Assembly: GCA_963701435.1 (NCBI GenBank)
Contig: CAVPAL010000023.1
Span: forward strand, 124,001 to 188,000
Source: JAACFF01 sp963701435
GTDB lineage: Bacteria; Chloroflexota; Anaerolineae; Promineifilales; Promineifilaceae
DNA: 64,000 bases
Reading direction: 5' to 3'
The notes below the pieces were generated by a model, which was given only the letters and a program-made list of their open reading frames with translations, did no database searches and had not been told where the DNA came from. How positions within the stretch are numbered: position 1 is the first letter of the stretch; each line of letters starts with the position of its first letter. Positions 1-8,787 of this stretch are shown here, one piece after another. Both the position numbers and the translations under genes were made by a program.

Positions 1-23
1 AATAGATACAATCGACAATTGTT

Positions 24-434
24 CTAACGTTTGGTATAAGTTGGAGCCTTACGCGCCCGTTTCAAACCTGGCTTCTTGCGTTCCTTCACGCGCGAATCCC
101 GCGTCATGTGACCATGGCCGCGCAATGTACTGCGCAAGTTCTCATCATACTTAATAAGCGCGCGCGCCAATCCCAGCCGCACGGCGCCCGTCTGGCCCGT
201 AATGCCCCCGCCTTGAATATGAACTGACACATCCATCTTGCCAATTAATTCAGTGTCAACCAGGGGGCCGCTCAGCGTTATATAATCACCGAAGCGTGGG
301 AAGAAATCCTTCACGTCACGGCCGTTAACCAGAAATTCGCCAGTTGCGTCGGCGCCAGGATAAATACGTACGCGAGCAGAAGCACGCTTACGCCGCCCAA
401 CACCTTCATAATAACGTCTTTTTTCTTCAATCAT
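24..434 (-). CDS. rpsI: 30S ribosomal protein S9
   Basis: Small-subunit protein whose C-terminal tail reaches the P-site tRNA. The 136-residue product has the family landmarks: an N-terminal GRRKRASARVRIYPG segment, the glycine-rich GGGITGQTGAVRLGLARAL core and the very basic tail ending KAPTYTKR. It follows rplM by 15 bp, the usual rplM-rpsI pair, and is the last gene of the ribosomal run in this window. Full length. Confidence 0.97.
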   Translation of the reverse strand: MIEEKRRYYEGVGRRKRASARVRIYPGADATGEFLVNGRDVKDFFPRFGDYITLSGPLVDTELIGKMDVSVHIQGGGITGQTGAVRLGLARALIKYDENLRSTLRGHGHMTRDSRVKERKKPGLKRARKAPTYTKR

Positions 435-449
435 GCATCATTCCTTCTT

Positions 450-878
450 CTATAATACCAGCGGCTCAGGCTCTTGTGCTTGATGCGGATGCGCCGGGCC
501 GGCATAGACCTTCAGCTTTTTCAACATCTGACGGCCAAGCACATTTTTAGGCAGCATCCCTTTCACGGCTGCCTCCACTGGACGTGTGGGATATTTTTCC
601 AACTGCTCACGCAGCGTGATGGATTTAATCCCGCCCGGATAACCGGAATGACGATAGTATTTCTTCTGATCCATCCGCCGTCCGGTTACTGCAATTTTAT
701 CTGCATTTACAACGATTACATAATCCCCACAATCTACCGAAGGGCTGTAAATCGGCTTATGTTTTCCACGAATAATAGTGGCCACTTTTGAAGCCAAACG
801 GCCTAAGGTCTGCCCTTCAGCATCAACCACGTACCATTTGCGCTCTACTTCAGCCGGTTTTGTAACAAATGTTTTCAT
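450..878 (-). CDS. rplM: 50S ribosomal protein L13
   Basis: Early-assembling large-subunit protein. The 142-residue product begins MKTFVTKPAEVERKWYVVDA, and has the TLGRLAS helix, the YYRHSGYPGG loop and the AVKGMLPKN-LGR segment typical of L13. It lies 19 bp downstream of truA and 15 bp upstream of rpsI, consistent with one transcript. Full length for the bacterial family. Confidence 0.97.
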   Translation of the reverse strand: MKTFVTKPAEVERKWYVVDAEGQTLGRLASKVATIIRGKHKPIYSPSVDCGDYVIVVNADKIAVTGRRMDQKKYYRHSGYPGGIKSITLREQLEKYPTRPVEAAVKGMLPKNVLGRQMLKKLKVYAGPAHPHQAQEPEPLVL

Positions 879-897
879 CCAAATTATTCTCCGTCAT

Positions 898-1668
898 TCA
901 TCCGTCATACGCCACAGACACCAAAAACAAGCCTTGGGGTGGCGCCGCCGCAGCCGAACGATTGCGATCACGGGCCTGAAATGCAGCAATAAAGTCTTCA
1001 ACAGACCATACATCACTACCTACGGCTACCAAACTACCAACCAGGCTGCGAACCATACGATAGAGGAAAGCAGTTGCTTCGATATATAAAACAATAAATT
1101 CTTGCTGGCGTCTAAAATAAGCCTGAATCACTTCACGCACGGTATTTTTCCCTTGGGGAGGCATACCGAAAGTCGCAAAGTCATGTTCACCCATCAGAGA
1201 CACCGCAGCCTGATTCATACCTTCTAAATCAAGCGCATGGCGCACATGCCAGCTATGTCGGCGGCGTAAAGGACTGCGAACCGGGGCATTATAAATATAA
1301 TATTCATAAGCCCGCCGCCGTGCATCATACCGCGGATGAAACGTTAGCGCTGTTTCCTCAATTTTTAAAATCACAATATCGTCCGGCAAATTGGCGTTAA
1401 GCGCCTTCTGTAAAGCGCCTACACCGTGCTGCCATACGATTGTAAAGCTGATTACCTGACCGGCAGCATGTACACCACTATCTGTACGCCCTGCTGCCGT
1501 TACTTTTACTGAATCCTGAGCCAGGTCACTCAACACACGTTCAAGTTCGCTCTGGATTGTCACCTGTTCAGATCGTTGGCGTTGAAAACCGAAATAAGCT
1601 GAACCATCATATTCTACCAGAGCGCGGTAACGTAAGTGTTGTCGTTGGTGCACCTGATGGATAACCAA
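898..1668 (-). CDS. truA: tRNA pseudouridine(38-40) synthase TruA
   Basis: Converts uridines 38-40 of the tRNA anticodon arm to pseudouridine. The 256-residue product has the catalytic motif AAGRTDSGVHAAGQV with the nucleophilic Asp, the early substrate-binding LVEYDGSAYFGFQRQ segment, and the C-terminal FLYRMVRSLVG helix. The start is TTG, chosen because GAGGAG sits 6 nt upstream and the codon lies 3 bp after the rplQ stop. The order rplQ-truA-rplM-rpsI is common in bacteria. The N-terminus is slightly longer than usual (about 10 polar residues before the conserved RYRALVEYDG). Confidence 0.95.
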   Translation of the reverse strand: MVIHQVHQRQHLRYRALVEYDGSAYFGFQRQRSEQVTIQSELERVLSDLAQDSVKVTAAGRTDSGVHAAGQVISFTIVWQHGVGALQKALNANLPDDIVILKIEETALTFHPRYDARRRAYEYYIYNAPVRSPLRRRHSWHVRHALDLEGMNQAAVSLMGEHDFATFGMPPQGKNTVREVIQAYFRRQQEFIVLYIEATAFLYRMVRSLVGSLVAVGSDVWSVEDFIAAFQARDRNRSAAAAPPQGLFLVSVAYDG

Positions 1669-1671
1669 CTA

Positions 1672-2100
1672 TTACTCCTCATCAACCAGCATCAAAACGG
1701 CCATCTCGGCGTTATCACCGGGGCGTTTACCGATTTTTATCAGGCGCGTATACCCACCTGGACGGTCAGCATAACGAGGCGCAATGTCCTCAAATAAATG
1801 TTTGACAACATCAAATTCTTCAAAATACCCGCCAGCATCTTCTACAACACGTGTTTTAGGCAAACGTGCCGCCGCCAGACGCCGGGCATTAACTTCATTT
1901 GCCGGTTTTGTCTGGCCACTTGCAAGTCCACGTTTAGCGAGTGTTATCATTTTTTCTGCCGCAGGGCGAATCGTGCGCGCCTTGGCTTCAGTTGTTACAA
2001 TTTTTTCGTAACAAAGCAAATCTGCAATTAAGTTTTTGCGCAAGGCATTACGATGAGCTGTATCACGATTCAATCTACGGCCATGTATTCTATGTCGCAT
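1672..2100 (-). CDS. rplQ: 50S ribosomal protein L17
   Basis: Large-subunit protein near the peptide exit tunnel. The product begins MRHRIHGRRLNRDTAHRNAL, the canonical L17 N-terminus, followed by the LLCYEKIVTTEAKARTIRP core. At 142 residues it is a little longer than many L17 proteins because of a C-terminal stretch (KHLFEDIAPRYADRPGGYTR and beyond) that is common to the family outside proteobacteria. It follows rpoA after a 79-bp gap and sits 3 bp before truA. Confidence 0.96.
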   Translation of the reverse strand: MRHRIHGRRLNRDTAHRNALRKNLIADLLCYEKIVTTEAKARTIRPAAEKMITLAKRGLASGQTKPANEVNARRLAAARLPKTRVVEDAGGYFEEFDVVKHLFEDIAPRYADRPGGYTRLIKIGKRPGDNAEMAVLMLVDEE

Positions 2101-2179
2101 CGGTCTTCCTCGATTTGTCTAAATTAGGGTATTAGCAGCAAATTTATACTATCTTTTATAAAAATTTGGCGCCAATTAC

Positions 2180-3142
2180 CTAAAACAATTCTTCATCTTC
2201 ACCCAAGAAACCTTTGGCGCGCAGTTGTGTCTTTAACTCTTCCAATGATTTCTCACCAAAGTTTCTAATGGCCAGCATCGTTTCTTCACCACGATCCAGC
2301 ATTTCTAACATTTCGCCAACCCGCGTTATACCTGTACGTTTCAGAGAATTAAAGACCCTAACGCTGAGATCAAGCTGCTCAATGGGCGTATCATAAATCT
2401 CATTCGGAATTGTCTCTTCTTCTTCCTCTTCTTCTTCAGGCAAAAACGTCTCTTCGCTTACGCCGGCGAGCGGGCGGAACTGCTGAATTAACGTTTGCGC
2501 AGACTGAGCCAATGCTTCTTCCGGTTTAATGGTACCATCTGTCCAGATTTCCATGACGACACGGTCGTAATCCGCAACTTGACCAACACGAGTTTTTTCC
2601 ACGTCGTAAGCGACACGGCGAATTGGGCTAAAAATGGCATCTACGGGCAGTTCGCCAATCGGCAAACGACCTCGCTCTTCCGCCGGCGAATAACCTCGAC
2701 CAGTTTCGGCCGTCATCTCAATCTCCAAAAAGGCGTCGTCTGAATCCACTGTAAACAGGTACAGGTCCGGGTTAATAATTTCAACCTCCGGGGGAACCTG
2801 AATATCAGCACCCGTTACCGTGCCTGCACCATGGACCTCCAAGCGCAAACGCGCCTGGTCGGTATTTTCAAGTTTCAAGCGTAACTGTTTGATGTGCAGA
2901 ATTAACTGCATCATGTCCTCACGCACAAAAGGAATTGCGGAGAATTCATGCGGCACATCAGTTACCCGAATCGAAGTAACCGCAGCGCCAGGTAACGAAG
3001 ATATCAATACCCGGCGTAAAGAATTACCCAATGTAGTACCAAACCCACGCTCTAGTGGGCCAAAAATAAACCTACCATAATCACGCGTCATCGCTGTGCT
3101 TTCAATCTTTGGTAGGATTAAATTGCTAATAGTCAACGTCAA
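2180..3142 (-). CDS. rpoA: DNA-directed RNA polymerase subunit alpha
   Basis: Alpha subunit that nucleates RNA polymerase assembly and contacts activators and UP elements. The N-terminal domain (about residues 10-235) has the FGTTLGNSLRRVLLS-like dimer motif; the C-terminal domain (about 250-315) has DLSVRVFNSLKRTGI and the helix-hairpin-helix NFGEKSLEELK. The two are joined by a strongly acidic linker with eight consecutive Glu codons. Length (320 aa) is normal. It lies in the classic rpsD-rpoA-rplQ order, with 120 bp before it that could hold a secondary promoter. Confidence 0.97.
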   Translation of the reverse strand: MTLTISNLILPKIESTAMTRDYGRFIFGPLERGFGTTLGNSLRRVLISSLPGAAVTSIRVTDVPHEFSAIPFVREDMMQLILHIKQLRLKLENTDQARLRLEVHGAGTVTGADIQVPPEVEIINPDLYLFTVDSDDAFLEIEMTAETGRGYSPAEERGRLPIGELPVDAIFSPIRRVAYDVEKTRVGQVADYDRVVMEIWTDGTIKPEEALAQSAQTLIQQFRPLAGVSEETFLPEEEEEEEETIPNEIYDTPIEQLDLSVRVFNSLKRTGITRVGEMLEMLDRGEETMLAIRNFGEKSLEELKTQLRAKGFLGEDEELF

Positions 3143-3262
3143 ACCTCCCTTGCAACAACATTCAAGTTTAATCGGAGTTGCATAGATATTTGATACGATT
3201 CAAATCAACCTTGAGAATACTCAAGTATTGAAATGTGTAAATTTCCTCAAAATAGTCAAATA

Positions 3263-3901
3263 TTAACGGGAGTAGTACTCAACAATTAACTGCTCGTTCA
3301 GGGATACATCGATATCCTCGCGAGCAGGCACATGTAAGACACTAGCCGATATATTATCTACATCAACAGACAACCAGCGTGGGACATAGCGGTCATCCAT
3401 TTCTTGCCGCAACGTTTTAAAGTAGGTGCGCCGGGAACTCTCAGGACGAACGGTAATCATGTCGCCAGGGGATACCAGAGCAGAGGAAACATTGGTTTTA
3501 CGGCCGTTTATCATTACATGACCGTGTGCAACCAATTGTCGAGCCTGTGCTCTTGAGGCAGCCATCCCTGCCCGATAAACAACATTATCCAGGCGGCGCT
3601 CCAACAAAGTCAACAAGTTAGTACCCGTCAGACCAACCTGTTGTTCAGCGCGGCTGAAGTAACGGCTAAATTGGCGCTCCATAACCCCATAAATGCGCCG
3701 TGCCTTCTGCTTTTCACGCAACTGCAACAAATAGTCGGACGCCCGACCACGACGGAACTGGTTTTCGCGTCCATGTTGTCCCGGCGGATATGAACGCCGT
3801 TCAAACGAACATTTTGGCGTCAAACACCGTGACCCCTTCAAAAACAGCTTTTCACCCTCTCGGCGACAAAGCTTACAGACAGGACCTGTATATCTTGCCA
3901 A
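3263..3901 (-). CDS. rpsD: 30S ribosomal protein S4
   Basis: Primary 16S-binding assembly protein. The 212-residue product has the S4 RNA-binding domain (about residues 98-160: RRLDNVVYRAGMAASRAQAR) and the C-terminal YYSR end. Its N-terminus carries the zinc-binding form of S4 (CKLC, then SRCLTPKC), the C+ variant. It lies between rpsK and rpoA as in most alpha operons. S4 is a known translational repressor of alpha operons in some bacteria; nothing here shows that directly. Confidence 0.97.
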   Translation of the reverse strand: MARYTGPVCKLCRREGEKLFLKGSRCLTPKCSFERRSYPPGQHGRENQFRRGRASDYLLQLREKQKARRIYGVMERQFSRYFSRAEQQVGLTGTNLLTLLERRLDNVVYRAGMAASRAQARQLVAHGHVMINGRKTNVSSALVSPGDMITVRPESSRRTYFKTLRQEMDDRYVPRWLSVDVDNISASVLHVPAREDIDVSLNEQLIVEYYSR

Positions 3902-4051
3902 CTTACAAAACCTCCATTCTCAGGATTTGTCGAGAGGTTTACAGGCTTGGCAACCTTTCATCCCTCTCCCACAAAAAAATTGATTAAAATAAATATATTC
4001 CGGCTGAGATGTGGCGCGATCATCAGACCCACCGCCAGCCAAAAGATTTCC

Positions 4052-4447
4052 TTACACGCGGCGCTTCTTCGGAGGCCGGCAGCCATTGTGTGGAACCGGC
4101 GTCACATCCTGAATAGCCGTAACTCTTATGCCGGAAGCTTGAATCGCGCGGATTGCAGCCTCGCGGCCTGGGCCTGGGCCTTTCACAATAACCTCAACCT
4201 CTTGCACGCCATTGTCTTGGGCGGTACGCGCCGCAGTCTGGCTGGCCAAACGCGCCGCATAAGGCGTACTTTTACGTGAACCTTTAAACCCAGATGTTCC
4301 AGCGCTTGCCCAGGAAACCGTATTTCCTTTCGGATCAGTAATCGTCACAATGGTGTTGTTAAACGTCGCAAAAATATGCGCCACGCCCCGTGGCACCATC
4401 TTCTTAGTTCTTTTACGCGTTTGTGTCTGTCTTCTTCTACGTCCCAT
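4052..4447 (-). CDS. rpsK: 30S ribosomal protein S11
   Basis: Platform protein of the small subunit. The 131-residue product has a basic Arg/Lys/Thr N-terminus, then GVAHIFATFNNTIVTITDPKG, VKGPGPGREAAIRAIQASG and the conserved end VPHNGCRPPKKRRV. It follows rpsM after 69 bp. A 150-bp gap separates it from rpsD downstream. Full length. Confidence 0.97.
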   Translation of the reverse strand: MGRRRRQTQTRKRTKKMVPRGVAHIFATFNNTIVTITDPKGNTVSWASAGTSGFKGSRKSTPYAARLASQTAARTAQDNGVQEVEVIVKGPGPGREAAIRAIQASGIRVTAIQDVTPVPHNGCRPPKKRRV

Positions 4448-4516
4448 TATCTCTCCTTAATGAAACAGCTTCGGGAATTAACCCACCAGGTGAATCATAA
4501 CCCCGCAACAAATCTA

Positions 4517-4897
4517 TTACTTGCCTTTACGACGGCCGCGACCAGCAACCGTTTTCTTAGGACCTTTGCGTGTACGTGCGTTTGTCTTGGTCCGCTGTCC
4601 ATGCGCAGGCAGGTGGCGGCGATGACGCACACCACGGTAACAGCCAATTTCAGACAGCCGCTTAATGTTCATCGCAACTTCACGGCGCAGGTCACCTTCT
4701 ACCGTATATTCCCGATCTATTATCTGACGCATACGCGTAACCTCTGCTTCTGACAAATCTTGCACGCGCGTATCAGGATTTACTTCTGCTTCAACCAAAA
4801 TATTGCGGCTGATGCTAGGACCTATACCATAAATGTACGTCAAGCTCACTTCAACCCGTTTATTTCGCGGGATGTCTACACCGGCAATACGAGCCAT
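4517..4897 (-). CDS. rpsM: 30S ribosomal protein S13
   Basis: Head protein of the small subunit that contacts the 50S subunit (bridge B1). The 126-residue product starts MARIAGVDIPRNKRVEVSLT, has the helix-turn YIYGIGPSISRNIL, the CYRGVRHRRHLPAHGQRTKT signature and a basic tail. It is downstream of rpmJ by 71 bp, the usual rpmJ-rpsM-rpsK order. Confidence 0.97.
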   Translation of the reverse strand: MARIAGVDIPRNKRVEVSLTYIYGIGPSISRNILVEAEVNPDTRVQDLSEAEVTRMRQIIDREYTVEGDLRREVAMNIKRLSEIGCYRGVRHRRHLPAHGQRTKTNARTRKGPKKTVAGRGRRKGK

Positions 4898-4968
4898 AAT
4901 TCCTCCAAACGAACCACAATCAAGCCGTAAAAATCTTTCATCAAAGGCTGATTGACAGTTGTAAAATC

Positions 4969-5082
4969 TTATCCTTGTCGCTGTTTATGATTTGGATCTA
5001 CACAAATCACGCGAACAACACCTCTACGCTTAACAATTTTGCATTTCGGACAGCGACGCTTAACAGATGCTGAAACCTTCAT
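4969..5082 (-). CDS. rpmJ: 50S ribosomal protein L36
   Basis: The smallest large-subunit protein, 37 residues. Translating the minus strand from the ATG at 5082 gives a protein that begins MKVSASVKRRCPKCKIVKRR and ends NHKQRQG. It has the zinc ligands C11, C14, C27 and H32 of the C+ form. A stop follows at 4969-4971. It lies between adk and rpsM, which is exactly where L36 belongs. Confidence 0.96.
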   Translation of the reverse strand: MKVSASVKRRCPKCKIVKRRGVVRVICVDPNHKQRQG

Positions 5083-5151
5083 AATTATCTCTCCACCAAA
5101 CGCCGGTCATTTTGATCTTGATACTAAATGCGCGGCGTTTCAAACCAATTA

Positions 5152-5724
5152 TCAATCCGCTTCCTGAACAATGATTACCAAATCTGCTTGAACATCCTCG
5201 ATTGACTGTTGACCATCCACCTCTACAAGCAGACCCTTTTCCTGATAATACATAGTTAAGGGCTTTGTCTGCTCTTCATAGACAGCCATACGGTTACGGA
5301 TAGTTTCCTCATTATCATCAGCACGACCCTCAATTTCTGCCCGCTTGAGAAGACGTCGAATCAATTCTTCCCGCGCAACGTAAATTGAAGGCACAACATT
5401 AATATACCCACCCATTTCTGCAAGCAGTGCATCTAATGCCTGCGCCTGTACAATATTACGTGGAAATCCATCAAGAATGACGCCATTGGCGCAATCATCT
5501 TGCGCCAGACGATCCTTCACCATCGCCACCGTAACTGCATCAGGAACCAGTTCACCTTTATCCATATATGTTTTGGCCAGTTTACCAAGTTCAGTTTGGT
5601 TTTTCAGGTTGTACCGGAACAAGTCTCCGGTTGAAACCTGTGGTAAACCGAGACTATCCTGCAGTAGTTTTGCCTGTGTGCCTTTACCGGCTCCGGGCGC
5701 TCCAATTAGAATAACGTATTTCAT
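5152..5724 (-). CDS. adk: Adenylate kinase
   Basis: Catalyses AMP + ATP = 2 ADP. The 190-residue product has the P-loop GAPGAGKGTQ, the AMP-binding QVSTGDLFR segment and VILDGFPRN. The LID is short (EIEGRADDNEETI), so this is the small, zinc-free form. The start codon overlaps the secY stop by one base (TAATG), suggesting translational coupling. The next gene is rpmJ; map and infA, which commonly follow adk, are not here. Confidence 0.97.
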   Translation of the reverse strand: MKYVILIGAPGAGKGTQAKLLQDSLGLPQVSTGDLFRYNLKNQTELGKLAKTYMDKGELVPDAVTVAMVKDRLAQDDCANGVILDGFPRNIVQAQALDALLAEMGGYINVVPSIYVAREELIRRLLKRAEIEGRADDNEETIRNRMAVYEEQTKPLTMYYQEKGLLVEVDGQQSIEDVQADLVIIVQEAD

Positions 5725-7103
5725 TAATTAATGAACCCTTCGTAATGGCGCATCAGCAACTGCGCTTCCAACTGGCGCATCGTATCGATCACTACACCGA
5801 CCACGATAATCAAACCCGCGCCCGTGACAACATATGCGCTTTGTTGAAAACTGTCAATGCGTAGAATAACCCCTAAGAAAGCCATGATACCCGGTAAAAT
5901 CGCTATAATCCCCAAAAAGACCGCCCCTACAAGGGTAATCCGCCGTACAACCGACATGATATATGCCTCTGTACGTTTGCCGGGCCGAATGCCGGGGATA
6001 AACCCGCCCTGACGCTGCAAAGTCTGTGGGATGTTTTGCTGTCGCACCATCACATCTGTATAGAAAAATGTGAAGCCAACAACCAATATAAAATAAAAGA
6101 ACCAGTATGCAAAGAATTGGATCGGGGCTGTTCGCGGGTCCTGAATAGAACCAAAGCTACTAATGCTACGTGCAATCTGATTGATAAAGTTCCCGTCTGT
6201 GGAAAGATCGCCTACAAAAAATTGTGCGATCAACGGCGGAAAGGTCAAAATAGATTGTGCAAAGATGATCGGAATCATACCGGCCGTGTTTACTTTTAAC
6301 GGAATGTATGTACTTTGGCCCTGGTATACTTTGCGGCCGCGTACTCGACGGCCGTATTGGACAGGTATTCGCCTCTGACCTTCTTGAATAACCACAATAA
6401 CCAACACAGTCGATATCGTTAACACAATAAAGCCAATTATCGTGAAGACACGCGCTGTCGTATCCGGTATTGCAAACAAGCTCGCGGTATTCGGAAGAAT
6501 CTGCGAAACAATACCGCCAAAGATAATTAGTGAAATACCCTGGCCAATACCATCTTCGGTTATCAATTCACCAATCCAGATGGCAAACATGGTACCGCCA
6601 ACCATCGCAAACAAAGTTGTCAACGTAGGCAATAGCATTCCGGCAGTAAAGCCAAAATTAGGCAATATCGTTTCCAGACCGCCGGTCAAGCTAAATCCAA
6701 TCAGGCGAATCTGGCCGATAGCCTGCAAAAAAGCCAAAGGTACGGTGATGTAATAAGTGATTTTATTCAGCCTGTTACGCCCAGATTCGCCCTCAGAAGC
6801 CATTTCTTCTAACTGCGGAATTATCGGCGTTAAAAGCTGAATAATAATGGACGCGGTAATATAAGGATACACGCCCATTGCCATAACCGAGAAGTTGCGT
6901 ACAGCCCCACCAGACAGCAAATCTAAAAAGTTAACTACCGCATTACCGCTGTCCTGTCCGGTGAAGGCTAACCAGGCTTGTAAATTAACACCTGGAACGG
7001 GAATATTTGCCACCAGACGATAAATAACCAACATCAGCACGGTAAATAAAATTCTCCGGCGTAAATCTGGTAGTGCAAATGCTGCGCGTATTGACTCAAT
7101 CAT
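5724..7103 (-). CDS. secY: Preprotein translocase subunit SecY
   Basis: Central channel of the Sec translocon in the cytoplasmic membrane. The 459-residue product has about ten membrane segments. Landmarks are the N-terminal LRRRILFTVLMLVIYRL helix, the plug region FSVMAMGVYPYITASIII, the cytoplasmic loop RIPVQYGRRVRGRKVYQGQ and IPGIRPGKRTEAYI. It lies between rplO and adk as in most spc operons and overlaps adk by one base. Confidence 0.97.
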   Translation of the reverse strand: MIESIRAAFALPDLRRRILFTVLMLVIYRLVANIPVPGVNLQAWLAFTGQDSGNAVVNFLDLLSGGAVRNFSVMAMGVYPYITASIIIQLLTPIIPQLEEMASEGESGRNRLNKITYYITVPLAFLQAIGQIRLIGFSLTGGLETILPNFGFTAGMLLPTLTTLFAMVGGTMFAIWIGELITEDGIGQGISLIIFGGIVSQILPNTASLFAIPDTTARVFTIIGFIVLTISTVLVIVVIQEGQRRIPVQYGRRVRGRKVYQGQSTYIPLKVNTAGMIPIIFAQSILTFPPLIAQFFVGDLSTDGNFINQIARSISSFGSIQDPRTAPIQFFAYWFFYFILVVGFTFFYTDVMVRQQNIPQTLQRQGGFIPGIRPGKRTEAYIMSVVRRITLVGAVFLGIIAILPGIMAFLGVILRIDSFQQSAYVVTGAGLIIVVGVVIDTMRQLEAQLLMRHYEGFIN

Positions 7104-7142
7104 AAATCTTTTTCCATTCTCGGATCGTTTTTATGAATCCGA

Positions 7143-7598
7143 TTATTCTAAGGACAATACAATAACTGTACCGCCGGCCGCTTCAATTTTTTCCTTGGCT
7201 GCAGCGGAAAACCGATGCGCCTTAACAGTTAATGGGACACTCACTTCCCCATCGCCCAGGATTACGACGGGGTCGGTTGGTTTTTTGATGAGTCCAATTT
7301 GAGCCATAACTTCAGGTGAAATCTCGACATCACCAAAGTCGAACTCTGCAAGACGATTTAAGTTCACAGGCTTGTAATAAACCTTACGAATATTTGTAAA
7401 GCCGCGTTTGAAAGGCAAACGACGAGCTAATGGCAACTGACCACCTTCAAAATAGGCCCCTTTTCCGCCGCCGCTACGCGCGCCTTGCCCTTTGGTACCA
7501 CGTCCAGCAGTCTTTCCCTGTCCGGCCGCAATACCACGACCTACTCGCTTGCGCTTCTTTTTTGCTCCATCGTTCGGACGCAGATCGTGTAATTTCAT
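7143..7598 (-). CDS. rplO: 50S ribosomal protein L15
   Basis: Late-assembling large-subunit protein. The 151-residue product starts MKLHDLRPNDGAKKKRKRVG, then the glycine-rich basic arm (GRGIAAGQGKTAGRGTKGQ) and the FEGGQLPLARRLPKRGF-like motif. The start overlaps the end of rpmD by four bases. secY follows after 39 bp. Confidence 0.97.
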   Translation of the reverse strand: MKLHDLRPNDGAKKKRKRVGRGIAAGQGKTAGRGTKGQGARSGGGKGAYFEGGQLPLARRLPFKRGFTNIRKVYYKPVNLNRLAEFDFGDVEISPEVMAQIGLIKKPTDPVVILGDGEVSVPLTVKAHRFSAAAKEKIEAAGGTVIVLSLE

Positions 7599-7783
7599 TT
7601 TTGTTTTTCCTCTTCTACTGTTACCAGGTGGCTGACTTTATTTACCATACCCCGAATCTGCGGCGAATCATCATGTTGCACAGTTTGATTAAGTTTGGTA
7701 AATCCCAACGCCTTGATTGTCGCTTTCTGACGCTTGTTATAACCAATTGCGCTTTTTGAATAGGTGATACGTAACTTTGTCAT
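7595..7783 (-). CDS. rpmD: 50S ribosomal protein L30
   Basis: Small large-subunit protein. I start it at the ATG at 7783, giving 62 residues beginning MTKLRITYSKSAIGYNKRQK. That ATG overlaps the rpsE stop (ATGA), and the five residues upstream in the longer frame are not family-like. The IKALGFTKLNQTVQHDDSPQ segment and the IRGMVNKVSHLV helix are typical of bacterial L30. It overlaps rplO by four bases, so rpsE-rpmD-rplO are probably translationally coupled. Confidence 0.93.
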   Translation of the reverse strand: MTKLRITYSKSAIGYNKRQKATIKALGFTKLNQTVQHDDSPQIRGMVNKVSHLVTVEEEKQK

Positions 7784-8310
7784 CTGCTTCGACTCCAAAA
7801 TGGCGTAACGCTAATGAGTTCTTTATTCCGATCAGCCGCAACCTCATTGAAATCTTTTAACTGACGCAACCCATTCATAGTAGCCATCATGATATTGAGC
7901 GTATTCTGGCTGCCCAGAGATTTAGATAGAATATCCTTGTAACCCGCAGCTTCAATAACCGCACGAACTCCACCACCGGCAATAACGCCTGTACCAGGGG
8001 AGGCCGGCTTCAAAAGCACCTCAGCGGCGCTATAACGGCCGATTACCTCATGCGGAATTGTGGTGCCAAAAATGGAAACAGGCTCCATCGATTTACGGGC
8101 AGCATCCACCGCTTTGCGAATGGCATCCGGTACAGAACGTGCTTTACCAATTGCAACGCCTACGTTGCCTCTGTTGTCACCCACTACTACAGTCACACGA
8201 AAAGCAAAGCGACGCCCGCCCTTAACAACTTTGGCGACACGGGTAATATCAATAATACGCTCGTCTAACTCGTCACGCTGATCGCGAAAACTTTGTCGTC
8301 TTTGACCCAT
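7780..8310 (-). CDS. rpsE: 30S ribosomal protein S5
   Basis: Small-subunit protein at the mRNA entry channel, important for decoding accuracy. The 176-residue product has an N-terminal polar stretch, then the double-stranded-RNA-binding-like domain (VAKVVKGGRRFAFRVTVVVG) and the C-terminal domain with RYSAAEVLLKPASPGTGVIA. It is preceded by a 101-bp gap that carries an inverted repeat. Confidence 0.97.
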   Translation of the reverse strand: MGQRRQSFRDQRDELDERIIDITRVAKVVKGGRRFAFRVTVVVGDNRGNVGVAIGKARSVPDAIRKAVDAARKSMEPVSIFGTTIPHEVIGRYSAAEVLLKPASPGTGVIAGGGVRAVIEAAGYKDILSKSLGSQNTLNIMMATMNGLRQLKDFNEVAADRNKELISVTPFWSRSR

Positions 8311-8389
8311 AATTATCTCCTAGTCGCAGGCGAACGCGGGTTTATTTAAGAATTGGCTCATAGAGCGCTACCCACCTTCGTGCAACTTC

Positions 8390-8411
8390 AACGTAAGCAT
8401 CTGCTTACGTT
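8390..8411 (-). other. Short perfect inverted repeat between rplR and rpsE
   Basis: AACGTAAGCA at 8390-8399 and TGCTTACGTT at 8402-8411 are perfect complements with only two bases between, ending right at the rplR stop. In RNA the loop would open to about six bases. There is no T-tract on the transcribed side, so this is not a simple intrinsic terminator. It sits at the start of a 101-bp gap inside an otherwise tight operon. Role unknown; processing or attenuation is possible. Confidence 0.5.
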
Positions 8412-8774
8412 TTAGAATTTCAACCCGCCTTCACGGGCGCCGTCGGCCAATGCTTTCACCCGACCATGATACAAGTAACCACCGCGGTCAAAAACGACCT
8501 CGGTAATACCGGCATCATTTGCAAGCTGTGCAATGGTTTTGCCGATAAAGGTAGCCTGTTCCCGTTTGGATTTACCATCCAGATCAGGAACCAGATTTGA
8601 ATCCACCGTCGAAGCAGCCATCATTGTATGCCCCGCTACATCATCGATCACCTGGGCATAGATGTGGTTTATACTACGATAAACATTCAGACGCGGCCGT
8701 TCCGGCGTGCCCGAAATCTTCCTACGAATTCTTTGATGGCGTCTTTTACGTGCTTTTTCTTTTTTTACAGCCAT
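8412..8774 (-). CDS. rplR: 50S ribosomal protein L18
   Basis: 5S-rRNA-binding protein. I start it at the ATG at 8774, giving 120 residues beginning MAVKKEKARKRRHQRIRRKI; the open frame runs 17 codons further but overlaps rplF and is not family-like. Landmarks are the RPRLNVYRSINHIYAQVIDD strand and the end FDRGGYLYHGRVKALADGAR, GGLKF. It follows rplF after 13 bp. Confidence 0.95.
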   Translation of the reverse strand: MAVKKEKARKRRHQRIRRKISGTPERPRLNVYRSINHIYAQVIDDVAGHTMMAASTVDSNLVPDLDGKSKREQATFIGKTIAQLANDAGITEVVFDRGGYLYHGRVKALADGAREGGLKF

Positions 8775-8787
8775 ATTACACCTTCCC

